From an uncultured Flavobacterium sp. (GTDB lineage: Bacteria; Bacteroidota; Bacteroidia; Flavobacteriales; Flavobacteriaceae), in contig NZ_CAMLIX010000156.1 in the NCBI RefSeq assembly GCF_946479975.1, positions 1-12,360 on the forward strand: a stretch of 12,360 bases of DNA, read 5' to 3'. Each line of letters starts with the position of its first letter. Positions within the stretch are counted from its first letter, which is position 1. The position numbers were made by a program, and so were the translations under genes. The notes beneath the pieces were generated by a model, which was not told the DNA's origin, did no database searches, and saw nothing but the letters and a program-made list of their open reading frames with translations. Positions 1 to 6,243 of this stretch are shown in pieces.

Positions 1-169
1 AATTGAATGGGGTTCGCAGATTCGTAATTACGTAATGCAGCCTTATAAATTAGTAAAAGACGTTCGTACAGGTTATGAAACCAGTGATGTTGACGGTGTA
101 ATGAATGGAAATATTGACGCTTTCCTGAAAGCCTATCTAATGATGATGGGACAGAAGGAAGAGGAATAA
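1..169 (+). CDS. prfB: Peptide chain release factor 2, C-terminal end (partial)
   Basis: This is the last 56 codons of a gene that begins before the window, read from base 2 and ending at TAA 167-169. The peptide starts [20 protein letters not shown] and continues with VRTGYET and [11 protein letters not shown]. This matches the usual C-terminal end of bacterial release factor 2 (W-G-x-Q-I-R-x-Y, then K-D-x-R-T, then a GxxDxF helix). RF2 recognises UGA and UAA stop codons on the ribosome and triggers peptide release. The GGQ catalytic loop, the SPF anticodon loop and any programmed frameshift site lie upstream and cannot be checked here. A short acidic tail (KEEE) ends the protein. The gene is followed at once by the repeat-rich spacer, which could fold into a 3' hairpin in its mRNA. 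Confidence 0.9.
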   Translation, partial: IEWGSQIRNYVMQPYKLVKDVRTGYETSDVDGVMNGNIDAFLKAYLMMMGQKEEE

Positions 170-176
170 AGTTCGC

Positions 177-213
177 AGTATTCAGTTTTCAGTCGCAGTT
201 TTCAGTATTCAGT
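177..213. repeat. Inverted counterparts of the 13-bp repeat (hairpin arm)
   Basis: This arm carries the repeat in the opposite orientation to the array at 220-323. Bases 204-213 (AGTATTCAGT) are the exact reverse complement of 223-232, which gives a 10-bp stem with a 9-base loop. Bases 184-206 are the reverse complement of 301-323 with one mismatch in 23. Transcripts leaving prfB could therefore form either a short local hairpin or a long stem closing over the whole array. The short hairpin has no T-run directly after it, so a simple intrinsic terminator is not obvious. Confidence 0.8.
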
Positions 214-219
214 TAATTT

Positions 220-323
220 GCGACTGAATACTGAGACTGAATACTGAGACTGAATACTGAGACTGATTACTGAGACTGGAAACCAAGACTGGAAACTGAG
301 ACTGAAAACTGAGACTGAAAACT
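220..323. repeat. Eight tandem 13-bp repeats
   Basis: There are eight head-to-tail units of exactly 13 bp, at 220-232, 233-245, 246-258, 259-271, 272-284, 285-297, 298-310 and 311-323. The commonest unit is GAGACTGAATACT. Later units drift to GAGACTGGAAACC and GAGACTGAAAACT. The array ends 13 bp before the msrB start codon, so it would sit in the msrB leader if transcription comes from prfB. A 13-bp period is not a multiple of three. The sequence is more complex than a slippage-prone mononucleotide run, and copy number may vary between strains. Confidence 0.92.
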
Positions 324-336
324 TAAAAATATAGTT

Positions 337-783
337 ATGATAAAATGGGCAGATGTAATTCATTTTACAAATAAAGGAAATCCAACTCCAGACAAAAGAG
401 TGGAAAAAACGGAAGAAGAATGGAAACAGATTCTGACTCCAGAAGAATTTCAGGTAACACGTTTAAAAGGAACAGAAAGATCTTTTAGTTCTGAAATGTG
501 CAGTTTATTTGAACCCGGAATTTACGAATGTAAATGCTGTGGCACTTTATTGTTTGATGCAAGCGAAAAATTCGAATCTGGAACAGGATGGCCATCATTC
601 ACACAACCAGTAAAAGAAAACGCAGTTGGATATCACGCCGATAAATCTCATGGAATGATTCGCGTTGAAGTAACATGCAATGTTTGCGACGCGCATTTAG
701 GACATATTTTTCCTGACGGTCCTCCACCAAGTGGTCTTCGATATTGCATTAATGCACTTTCTTTAAACAAGGTAAAAGAATAA
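337..783 (+). CDS. msrB: Peptide-methionine (R)-S-oxide reductase MsrB
   Basis: MsrB reduces the R epimer of methionine sulfoxide in oxidised proteins. The 148-residue product is a full single-domain MsrB. Zinc-site cysteines are Cys65/Cys68 and Cys114/Cys117 (CNVC). The core motif GTGWPSF is at 82-88, and the active-site motif RYCIN has the catalytic Cys137. There is no signal peptide, so a cytoplasmic enzyme is expected. Extra cysteines at 55 and 67 exist, but which one resolves the catalytic cysteine cannot be told by eye. The ATG at 337 gives the expected N-terminus (MIKWADVIHF), and no strong ribosome binding site precedes it. The gene follows the repeat spacer after prfB and is closed by a terminator. 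No msrA is visible nearby. Confidence 0.95.
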   Translation: MIKWADVIHFTNKGNPTPDKRVEKTEEEWKQILTPEEFQVTRLKGTERSFSSEMCSLFEPGIYECKCCGTLLFDASEKFESGTGWPSFTQPVKENAVGYHADKSHGMIRVEVTCNVCDAHLGHIFPDGPPPSGLRYCINALSLNKVKE

Positions 784-791
784 AAATAATA

Positions 792-827
792 AAGCGATTC
801 CTATAAAAAAGTGAATCGCTTTTTTTT
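792..827 (+). terminator. Intrinsic terminator after msrB
   Basis: A perfect 9-bp stem, AAGCGATTC (792-800) with GAATCGCTT (813-821), has a 12-base loop and runs straight into a T-tract at 820-827. It begins 9 bp after the msrB stop codon. Confidence 0.88.
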
Positions 828-1119
828 AGACTTAAAATTTAACACAAAAATATTTAAGTCACTAATTATCAACAACAAATGCATTTCTACAGTCCTATTT
901 ATAGCAATGAAAAGCCTCTACAGGCATTTTATTAATGATTCAATTAAATCTAACACTATTAACAAAGTGATATTTTTTTAATAAAGAAAATGTTAAATTT
1001 GTAATATTAAGCCTATTCCTATAAATTTTCATCATTAACACAATAAAAAATATTAGGTAATTTAATTACAATTTATTTTATTTGGCAAAAATTAACCCCA
1101 AATATCTTAAAGTTCATAA
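828..1119. other. AT-rich gene-free spacer
   Basis: No credible coding region, tRNA or strong hairpin is seen here. The stretch is very AT-rich with many stops in all frames. It presumably carries the promoter and leader of the lpxD-like gene. The only promoter-like word noted is at 994-1001. Confidence 0.6.
994..1001 (+). promoter_or_regulatory. Possible -7 element for the lpxD-like gene
   Basis: TAAATTTG fits the Bacteroidota -7 consensus TAnnTTTG exactly. No TTG -33 element is found 17-19 bases upstream, and such words arise by chance in AT-rich DNA. If it is real, the lpxD-like gene would have a leader of about 110 bases. Confidence 0.3.
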
Positions 1120-2118
1120 ATGAGATCCTATTCAATTCAAGAGATTAATGAAGTCATAAACGGTGAAATTTTCGGCACAACTTCACATAACATTACTGCA
1201 ACAGAACAACTGGAAAAAGCGACATGTTCAGAAATTTCATTTATAGGGAATAAGAAATATGAAAAATACTGGTGTACCTCTCATGCCTCAGTTGCAATTG
1301 TAAATGAAGACATTTCGATTGAACCTGGAGAAAATCGCGCATTCATAAAAGTGAAAAATGCAGATTTAGCTATGTCCCAAATTTTAGCGCTCTTTGCTCC
1401 TCCTGCTCCTGTTTTTCGTACCAACATTCATAAAACTGCAACTGTTGACGAAACGGCTATAATTGAAGAAGGTGCAAGAATTGGTGCCGGATGTTATATT
1501 GGACCAAAAGTTAAAATTGGCGCAAACGCAACGCTTTACCCAAATGTTACTATTTTAGACGAATGTACTATTGGAGAAAATACTACAATCTGGTCTGGAA
1601 CTGTTGTACGTGAGCGCTGTCATATTGGAAGTCACTGCATTATTCATCCAAATGCAACAATTGGAGCCGATGGATTTGGATTTCGTCCCTGCAAAGTAAA
1701 CGGACTTGTAAAAATTCCACAAATTGGAAATGTGATCATTGGTAATGGAGTTGAAATTGGTGCAAATACCTGTGTAGATCGTGGAAAATTTAGCTCAACA
1801 ATAGTTGGAGATGGTTGTAAAATTGACAATTTAGTACAAATTGGACATAATAGTAAATTAGGCAAATTTTGTATTATGGCCGGAAATAGCGGTTTAGCGG
1901 GCTCTGTAACTTTAGGAAATGGCGTAATCATTGGCGGAAGCGCTTCTATTAAAGATCACACAAATATTGGAGACGGTGCTGTAATTGGCGCTGGATCTGG
2001 AGTAATTGGCGATGTACCAGCAGGAAAAACAATGTTAGGATATCCTGCAGTAGAAGCTCGAGATGCTTTAAAGCAGTGGGCAACGCTTAAGCGAATGGCA
2101 TGTAGTCCTAAAAAATAA
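1120..2118 (+). CDS. lpxD: LpxD-type UDP-3-O-acylglucosamine N-acyltransferase
   Basis: LpxD adds the N-linked 3-hydroxyacyl chain to UDP-3-O-acyl-glucosamine, the third step of lipid A synthesis, in the cytoplasm using acyl-ACP. The 332-residue protein has the full architecture. An N-terminal uridine-binding domain (about 1-100) carries an Asn44-x-x-Tyr47 motif, and is followed by a left-handed beta-helix of hexapeptide repeats (about 103-295, many I-G-x-x units). GADGFGF at 182-188 is a family motif, and LVQIGHN carries the expected catalytic His243. A second His280 lies near the usual acyl-chain region. A short C-terminal helix follows LGYPA. The gene stands alone between terminators instead of in an lpxD-lpxC/fabZ-lpxA cluster, so it may be a paralogue with another sugar-nucleotide or acyl donor. 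The symbol marks the family, not a proven lipid A role. Confidence 0.85.
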   Translation: MRSYSIQEINEVINGEIFGTTSHNITATEQLEKATCSEISFIGNKKYEKYWCTSHASVAIVNEDISIEPGENRAFIKVKNADLAMSQILALFAPPAPVFRTNIHKTATVDETAIIEEGARIGAGCYIGPKVKIGANATLYPNVTILDECTIGENTTIWSGTVVRERCHIGSHCIIHPNATIGADGFGFRPCKVNGLVKIPQIGNVIIGNGVEIGANTCVDRGKFSSTIVGDGCKIDNLVQIGHNSKLGKFCIMAGNSGLAGSVTLGNGVIIGGSASIKDHTNIGDGAVIGAGSGVIGDVPAGKTMLGYPAVEARDALKQWATLKRMACSPKK

Positions 2119-2135
2119 TATTTACAAAACGATAT

Positions 2136-2170
2136 AAAAAAACAGAAGTCTCGGCTTCTGTTTTTTTTTG
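2136..2170. terminator. Bidirectional intrinsic terminator
   Basis: ACAGAAG (2142-2148) pairs with CTTCTGT (2155-2161) around a 6-base loop. On the + strand it is followed by a long T-run to 2169. On the - strand the A-run at 2136-2142 becomes a T-run. It therefore serves both the convergent lpxD-like gene and the minus-strand operon that ends at 2173. Confidence 0.85.
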
Positions 2171-2172
2171 TT

Positions 2173-2379
2173 TTATAAAGCTTCACATTCGAAGCCAAAG
2201 ACTTTCATTAAAAAAATTACTTTTTCGATAATATCATCTTTGCATTCAAATCGTAAAATATTGTCACAGTCTTCTAAATCAAAATTCCACTTTGAATTTG
2301 GAAATAACTGATTGAGTTTTGGTGTTACTTTCTTTACTTTTGAAATACTGTCGATGTTTGTTTTAAATACAAAAACCAT
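2173..2379 (-). CDS. Small HMA-fold protein lacking the CxxC metal site
   Basis: This is a 68-residue protein. Its start resembles heavy-metal-associated (HMA) domains, in which a segment like KTNI-C-x-x-C-x-x-K-V-T-P binds Cu or Zn. Here the order is FKTNIDSISKVKKVTP (5-20), so Ser and Lys occupy the cysteine positions and metal binding in the classical way is unlikely. The rest, with DLEDCDNILRFE (about 34-45) and a C-terminal helix ending GFECEA, keeps the beta-alpha-beta-beta-alpha-beta pattern. Cys38 and Cys66 are not in a metal motif. The gene starts 4 bp after the DUF3817 stop, so it is the last gene of the TetR-linked operon and ends beside the bidirectional terminator. Its function is unknown. 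The fold assignment is by pattern only. Confidence 0.68.
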   Translation of the reverse strand: MVFVFKTNIDSISKVKKVTPKLNQLFPNSKWNFDLEDCDNILRFECKDDIIEKVIFLMKVFGFECEAL

Positions 2380-2383
2380 AATC

Positions 2384-2692
2384 TCATTTATTGATTTTAC
2401 TTAAAATTTTTGAATCGATATAAAATGTTCCAAAAGGAATTACACACGCTAAAAGCACTTTCCAAGTTGTATCTTTAAATTTCCAATTTTGTTCAACACC
2501 AACACTTATGGTATTGAAAATAAAAAGCAAAAACAGTGCACCATGAATTGTTCCTACCGGTCTTGTTAAAAGTGGTATTTCAAAAATATATTTCATTGGC
2601 ATTGCTATAAAAAGTAAAATCAAAAGAGATGTTCCTTCTAAAAATCCAATAATTCGTAAACGTCCAGTGTTTGTTTTGAATAAATTTTTCAT
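2384..2692 (-). CDS. DUF3817-family membrane protein
   Basis: The 102-residue product matches the DUF3817 pattern: LRIIGFLEGTSLLILLFIAM (12-31), then MKYIF, PVGTIHGALFLLFI (45-58) and a third hydrophobic stretch (about 77-92). It should span the inner membrane three times. The biochemical role of the family is unknown. The frame stays open upstream to 2746, but ATG 2692 is chosen because it lies 1 bp after the stop of the preceding gene and puts the conserved LRIIGFLEG segment close to the N-terminus, whereas the longer form would overlap that gene by about 50 bp. The tight spacing implies co-transcription, and possibly translational coupling, with the upstream membrane protein under the same TetR-type control. 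Confidence 0.85.
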   Translation of the reverse strand: MKNLFKTNTGRLRIIGFLEGTSLLILLFIAMPMKYIFEIPLLTRPVGTIHGALFLLFIFNTISVGVEQNWKFKDTTWKVLLACVIPFGTFYIDSKILSKINK

Positions 2693-2693
2693 G

Positions 2694-3152
2694 TTATCTA
2701 AAATAAGGTCGGTTGGCAAGAGGAGAAAATGGCCACGGAATGGCAATAAAAATGATGATTAAAGCAATCGAAAACCAAATTAATATGGTTTTAAACTTTG
2801 AGGCATCAGAAAACTTTCTTTTCGCTAGAGCAGAACCAATGGTGATTACAACAATTGCTATCAGCATTAAAACGATATGAATGAGTCCGAAAAAGGCAGT
2901 GTCTTTGTTATGAATTCCTTCTTTAAAATTGCTCCAGAAATATTTCACAATCGGACTTTGCACATAAACCAATATTCCAAAAATAAGCTGAATATGAGCA
3001 ATTGTTGCAGTCCAATGCCGGACGAGATCATCTTTCTTATTAAAAGAAATTTTTGAAGAATATCCTTTATAAGCTCTATAAATCGAATAGATTAAGCTTA
3101 CCAAAACAAGCCATCTCATAAAAGAATGGCAAATTAAAATAGATTGATGCAT
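2694..3152 (-). CDS. Four-helix integral membrane protein, cytochrome-b-like
   Basis: The 152-residue product has four predicted membrane helices: about 10-28, 48-65, 86-108 and 121-140. Histidines lie in or next to helices (His9, His46, His53, His92), which resembles small heme-binding or redox membrane proteins, but no heme ligand pair can be assigned by eye. A product ending in FSPLANRPYFR is typical of small envelope proteins I cannot name. The frame extends to a TTG at 3176, but that codon falls inside the -7 promoter element, so ATG 3152 is preferred. This is the first gene of a three-gene operon (membrane protein, DUF3817, HMA-like). A palindromic operator lies 33 bp upstream of its start, shared with the adjacent tetR. 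Confidence 0.8.
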   Translation of the reverse strand: MHQSILICHSFMRWLVLVSLIYSIYRAYKGYSSKISFNKKDDLVRHWTATIAHIQLIFGILVYVQSPIVKYFWSNFKEGIHNKDTAFFGLIHIVLMLIAIVVITIGSALAKRKFSDASKFKTILIWFSIALIIIFIAIPWPFSPLANRPYFR

Positions 3153-3173
3153 TGTTTTTTGATTTAGACAATG

Positions 3174-3181
3174 CAAATGTA
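3174..3181 (-). promoter_or_regulatory. -7 promoter element of the membrane-protein operon
   Basis: On the minus strand TACATTTG matches TAnnTTTG exactly and lies 21 bp before ATG 3152. The expected -33 region falls within the palindrome at 3185-3210. No TTG is present there, so this promoter is incomplete, or its -33 element is degenerate. A repressor on the palindrome would block polymerase. Confidence 0.6.
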
Positions 3182-3184
3182 TTT

Positions 3185-3210
3185 AAAAACATACTAATTA
3201 GTATGTTTTT
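3185..3210. promoter_or_regulatory. 26-bp perfect palindrome, TetR-type operator
   Basis: The palindrome is perfect over 26 bp, centred between 3197 and 3198, with core ATACTAATTAGTAT at 3191-3204 and A-run/T-run arms. The same 14-bp core occurs before the tetR start at 3817-3830. It overlaps the promoter of the membrane operon. It also lies 10 bp after the tetR stop with a T-run on the minus strand, so it could double as the tetR terminator. Binding by the neighbouring regulator is inferred. Confidence 0.8.
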
Positions 3211-3220
3211 GACCGTATTT

Positions 3221-3811
3221 TTATTTTAAACTACTCAAGTACTTTTTAAACTCTTGTAAATAAACAACATAAACAGATTTGTCTTTTTGAAGTTTCCCGA
3301 AATTTCTGATTCCCCAATAACCAGATAAGATAAAAAAAGCAACTTGTTCACCAACAACATCCTTTCTTATAAGTCCTTCCTCCTGTCCTTTTTCGATTGA
3401 TTTGATAATGGTCGCCTTCCATTGATTTACTAATTCTGTCAAAGCTTCACTAAATTTAGTATTCCACGGACTCATTTCCTGCGTTAGATTTCCAACTGGA
3501 CAGCCGTATTCTACTTGCAAAAAAGGATCTTCCATTAATAAATAGGAAATCATATTATAAAAATCATCAATTGGATTTTGAGAATTTTCTGTTGGTTTTA
3601 TAAAATGTTCCTTCATTGTAGGTTTTAAAATCTCTTCGATAATCGCAATTCCCATTTCGTCTTTGGTTTTAAAATGGTAATAAAATGCCCCTTTCGTTAC
3701 TTTTGTAGTTGCAATGATTTCATCAATACTTGTAGTTTGATATCCTTTTGTATAAATCAATTCAAACGCTTTGTTAAGAATTGTAAGTCGGGTATTAGCT
3801 GCTTTTGACAT
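3221..3811 (-). CDS. TetR/AcrR-family transcriptional regulator
   Basis: The 196-residue protein has a classic TetR helix-turn-helix N-terminus: RLTILNKAFELIYTKGYQTT (8-27), then SIDEIIATTKVTKGAFYYHF (28-47). The C-terminal half (about 60-196) is a ligand-binding and dimerisation domain. It carries YGCPVGNLTQEMS (102-114), a motif seen in regulators of the LmrA/YxaF/AcuR-like group, so Cys104 may matter for sensing. It most likely represses itself through the palindrome 6 bp upstream of its start, and the downstream membrane operon through the identical core at 3191-3204. It is also divergent from the carboxyltransferase gene, but the operator sits 132 bp from that start, so control of that gene is less certain. 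The inducer is unknown. Confidence 0.93.
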   Translation of the reverse strand: MSKAANTRLTILNKAFELIYTKGYQTTSIDEIIATTKVTKGAFYYHFKTKDEMGIAIIEEILKPTMKEHFIKPTENSQNPIDDFYNMISYLLMEDPFLQVEYGCPVGNLTQEMSPWNTKFSEALTELVNQWKATIIKSIEKGQEEGLIRKDVVGEQVAFFILSGYWGIRNFGKLQKDKSVYVVYLQEFKKYLSSLK

Positions 3812-3816
3812 AAAAA

Positions 3817-3830
3817 ATACTAATTAGTAT
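3817..3830. promoter_or_regulatory. 14-bp palindrome, second TetR-type operator
   Basis: ATACTAATTAGTAT is a perfect palindrome identical to the core at 3191-3204. It lies 6 bp upstream of the tetR ATG on the minus strand, a position suited to autorepression. The flanks (AAAAA on the left, AAAAAAC on the right) do not extend the symmetry, unlike the first site. Confidence 0.8.
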
Positions 3831-3962
3831 AAAAAACAAAATAAAGGAAATTATTTGGATTTGCATTTTAAAATAACTCTTCCATAATCCGGAACTATCT
3901 TCGTTTATTTCAATTGATTTTGTAAATTAGCCAACACTATTTTATAAAATCAATACTATATC

Positions 3963-5591
3963 ATGGATTTAAACTTCAATAAAAACGAAGATCACAATAA
4001 ATTACTCCTTTCAGAATTAAAACAAAAATTTGCAAAAGTAAAATTGGGAGGAGGCGAAAAAAGAATCGCAAAATTACATTCTGAAGGTAAAATGACAGCT
4101 CGTGAGAGAATTGCTTATTTATTGGATGATAATTCTAAAAGTATTGAAATTGGAGGTTTTGCCGGCGAAGGAATGTATCCAGAACACGGTGGCTGTCCAT
4201 CTGGAGGAGTTGTTGTAAAAATCGGATACATTAGAGGCAAACAATGTATTGTTGTGGCTAATGATGCAACGGTAAAAGCTGGAGCCTGGTTTCCAATTAC
4301 TGGAAAGAAAAACCTTCGTGCGCAGGAAATTGCAATGGAAAACAGACTTCCAATTATTTATCTTGTAGACAGCGCAGGCGTTTATCTGCCAATGCAAGAT
4401 GAGATTTTTCCAGACAAAGAACATTTCGGGCGTATTTTTAGAAACAACGCTCAAATGAGCAGTATGGGAATTACTCAAATCGCTGCCGTTATGGGAAGCT
4501 GTGTTGCTGGTGGTGCCTATTTGCCTATTATGAGCGACGAAGCTTTAATTGTAGATAAAACAGGAAGTATTTTCCTTGCGGGAAGTTATTTGGTAAAAGC
4601 TGCAATTGGCGAAACAATCGATAATGAAACTTTAGGCGGCGCGACAACACATTGCGAAATTTCTGGAGTAACTGATTATAAAGCCAAAGATGACAAAGAT
4701 GCTTTAGATAAAATAAAAAATATTGTAGATAAAATTGGCGACTTTGATAAAGCGGGTTACAGCAGAATAAAAGCAGAAAAACCAGCTTTGGAACCAAATG
4801 ATATTTACGGAATTTTGCCAAAAGCGAGAACCGAACAATACGATATGATGGAAATCATCAAACGTTTGGTCGATAATTCAGAGTTTGAAGCCTACAAAGA
4901 AGGTTACGGGCAATCTCTAATAACTGGTTACGCGAGAATTGATGGCTGGGCTGTGGGAATTGTTGCTAATCAGCGAAAAGTAGTAAAAACAAAAAAAGGC
5001 GAAATGCAGTTTGGCGGTGTAATTTATTCTGACAGCGCCGATAAAGCAACACGTTTTATTGCCAATTGCAATCAGAAGAAAATTCCTTTGGTGTTTTTGC
5101 AAGATGTTACTGGTTTTATGGTGGGTTCGAAATCGGAACATGGTGGAATTATTAAAGACGGTGCAAAAATGGTAAATGCCGTAAGTAATTCTGTTGTTCC
5201 AAAATTTACAGTTATCGTAGGAAATTCTTATGGAGCAGGAAATTACGCTATGTGCGGAAAAGCTTATGATCCAAGATTAATATTTGCCTGGCCAAGTGCA
5301 GAACTTGCCGTTATGGGTGGCACTCAAGCTGCTAAAGTATTAGCGCAAATTGAAGCTTCTTCGCTTAAAGCGAAAGGAGAAATGGTCGATGAAGCCAAAG
5401 AAACCGAATTATTCAACAAAATAAAAGCACGTTACGACGAGCAGACTTCTCCTTATTATGCAGCATCAAGACTTTGGACAGATGCTATAATTGATCCGCT
5501 CGATACAAGAACTTGGATCTCAATGGGAATCGAAGCTGCGAACCACTCTCCTATTCAAAAACCATTTAATTTAGGAGTCATTCAGGTTTAG
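3963..5591 (+). CDS. Acyl-CoA carboxylase beta subunit (carboxyltransferase), methylcrotonyl-CoA type
   Basis: This subunit transfers the carboxyl group from carboxybiotin to an acyl-CoA. The 542-residue protein has two crotonase-fold carboxyltransferase domains (about 25-290 and 295-535). Family motifs are KMTARERIAYLLD (43-55), the AGGAY oxyanion loop (182-186), FLQDVTGFMVG (378-388), SYGAGNYAMCG (422-432) and a WPSAELAVMGG segment (443-453). VYLPMQDEIFPDKEHFGR and the MSSMGI and FLAG segments resemble the human MCCC2 protein more than propionyl-CoA carboxylase beta. A role in leucine breakdown is therefore plausible. Relative to MCCC2 as I recall it, there is a short lysine-rich insert near 338-350. 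No biotin carboxylase or biotin-carrier gene is in the window, so the partner subunit must be encoded elsewhere. The gene is divergent from tetR. No convincing terminator follows. Confidence 0.92.
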   Translation: MDLNFNKNEDHNKLLLSELKQKFAKVKLGGGEKRIAKLHSEGKMTARERIAYLLDDNSKSIEIGGFAGEGMYPEHGGCPSGGVVVKIGYIRGKQCIVVANDATVKAGAWFPITGKKNLRAQEIAMENRLPIIYLVDSAGVYLPMQDEIFPDKEHFGRIFRNNAQMSSMGITQIAAVMGSCVAGGAYLPIMSDEALIVDKTGSIFLAGSYLVKAAIGETIDNETLGGATTHCEISGVTDYKAKDDKDALDKIKNIVDKIGDFDKAGYSRIKAEKPALEPNDIYGILPKARTEQYDMMEIIKRLVDNSEFEAYKEGYGQSLITGYARIDGWAVGIVANQRKVVKTKKGEMQFGGVIYSDSADKATRFIANCNQKKIPLVFLQDVTGFMVGSKSEHGGIIKDGAKMVNAVSNSVVPKFTVIVGNSYGAGNYAMCGKAYDPRLIFAWPSAELAVMGGTQAAKVLAQIEASSLKAKGEMVDEAKETELFNKIKARYDEQTSPYYAASRLWTDAIIDPLDTRTWISMGIEAANHSPIQKPFNLGVIQV

Positions 5592-5713
5592 CGATTTAAG
5601 AATTCTCAACTTTACGTTAAATAAAAAACAAAAACCTCATTTTCAAGGTGTTAAAAATAAATATATACTTAAAAATTAGTAACTTAGTATAAAATTTTTA
5701 ATCACACAGCATC

Positions 5714-6136
5714 ATGGAAAATGTAAAAAGTTTGAATAAATGGGCGAATTCGCACACTTATTTACCGGTGGATTTAGTACGTATTGTTTTGGGTGGATTT
5801 TTATTTATGAAAGGTGTCTCGTTTGTCACCAATGTTCAATACCTGCATGATTTAATTTCCCCAATTGATAAGTTTGGAGGAGGTATGTTTATGCTTCATT
5901 ACATTGCTCCAGCTCATATGATTGGCGGTATAATGATTATTTTCGGACTTTTAACCCGTTGGGCGATTGCCGCTCAATTACCCATTTTATTTGGTGCAAT
6001 ACTGGTTAACTCAATGGGAAGACTGCATTCTGAAAGTTTAATTTTAGCTATAGTCGTTTTATTAGTCTGTATATTCTTCCTGTTTTATGGAAGCGGCAAA
6101 CATTCTGCCGATTATTACTTCAAAATGCAGCAATAA
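5714..6136 (+). CDS. DoxX-family membrane protein
   Basis: The 140-residue product has four predicted membrane helices (about 18-37, 58-80, 82-100, 107-126). The DoxX-type features are an early VRIVLGGFLFMKG segment (22-34) and a second helix with HMIGGIMIIFGLLTRWA (68-84). A polar loop FGGGMFMLHY precedes helix 2. DoxX-family proteins are inner-membrane proteins linked in some species to redox or sulfur stress, but the function here is unknown. The gene follows the carboxyltransferase by 122 bp. It is probably transcribed on its own, because it has a clear terminator and an AT-rich upstream region with a weak inverted repeat (5669-5677 with 5693-5701). Confidence 0.87.
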   Translation: MENVKSLNKWANSHTYLPVDLVRIVLGGFLFMKGVSFVTNVQYLHDLISPIDKFGGGMFMLHYIAPAHMIGGIMIIFGLLTRWAIAAQLPILFGAILVNSMGRLHSESLILAIVVLLVCIFFLFYGSGKHSADYYFKMQQ

Positions 6137-6143
6137 CAATATA

Positions 6144-6187
6144 AATCCTCAGCCAATTTAAAAAACAGCTGGGGATTATTTTTGTTT
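6144..6187 (+). terminator. Intrinsic terminator after the DoxX gene
   Basis: AATCCTCAGC (6144-6153) pairs with GCTGGGGATT (6168-6177) over 10 bp, with one G-U wobble and a 14-base loop. A T-rich tract follows from 6179. The stem starts 8 bp after the stop codon. Confidence 0.82.
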
Positions 6188-6243
6188 GTTAATTAATTCT
6201 ATAAAATTTCTTTAATTGTGTTTTATGACTTAAATTCGCCGAC

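Noticed and set aside
220..323. CRISPR-like array
   Set aside because: The units are 13 bp, directly adjacent and without unique spacers, and no cas genes are near. It is a simple tandem repeat.
2693..2746. N-terminal extension of the DUF3817 protein
   Set aside because: It would overlap the upstream gene by about 50 bp and adds residues outside the family pattern. ATG 2692 lies 1 bp after the upstream stop.
3153..3176. Upstream TTG start for the four-helix membrane protein
   Set aside because: The TTG lies inside the TACATTTG promoter element, and a transcript from that promoter would start downstream of it. ATG 3152 fits better.
4119..4478. Long minus-strand open frame inside the carboxyltransferase gene, and others at 4528-4821 and 4917-5141
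   Set aside because: The frames lie wholly inside a strongly recognised gene and their products show no domain-like character.
5681..5690. Possible third TetR operator (AACTTAGTAT) before the DoxX gene
   Set aside because: Only one half of the palindrome is present and the other half does not match, so it is probably chance in AT-rich DNA.
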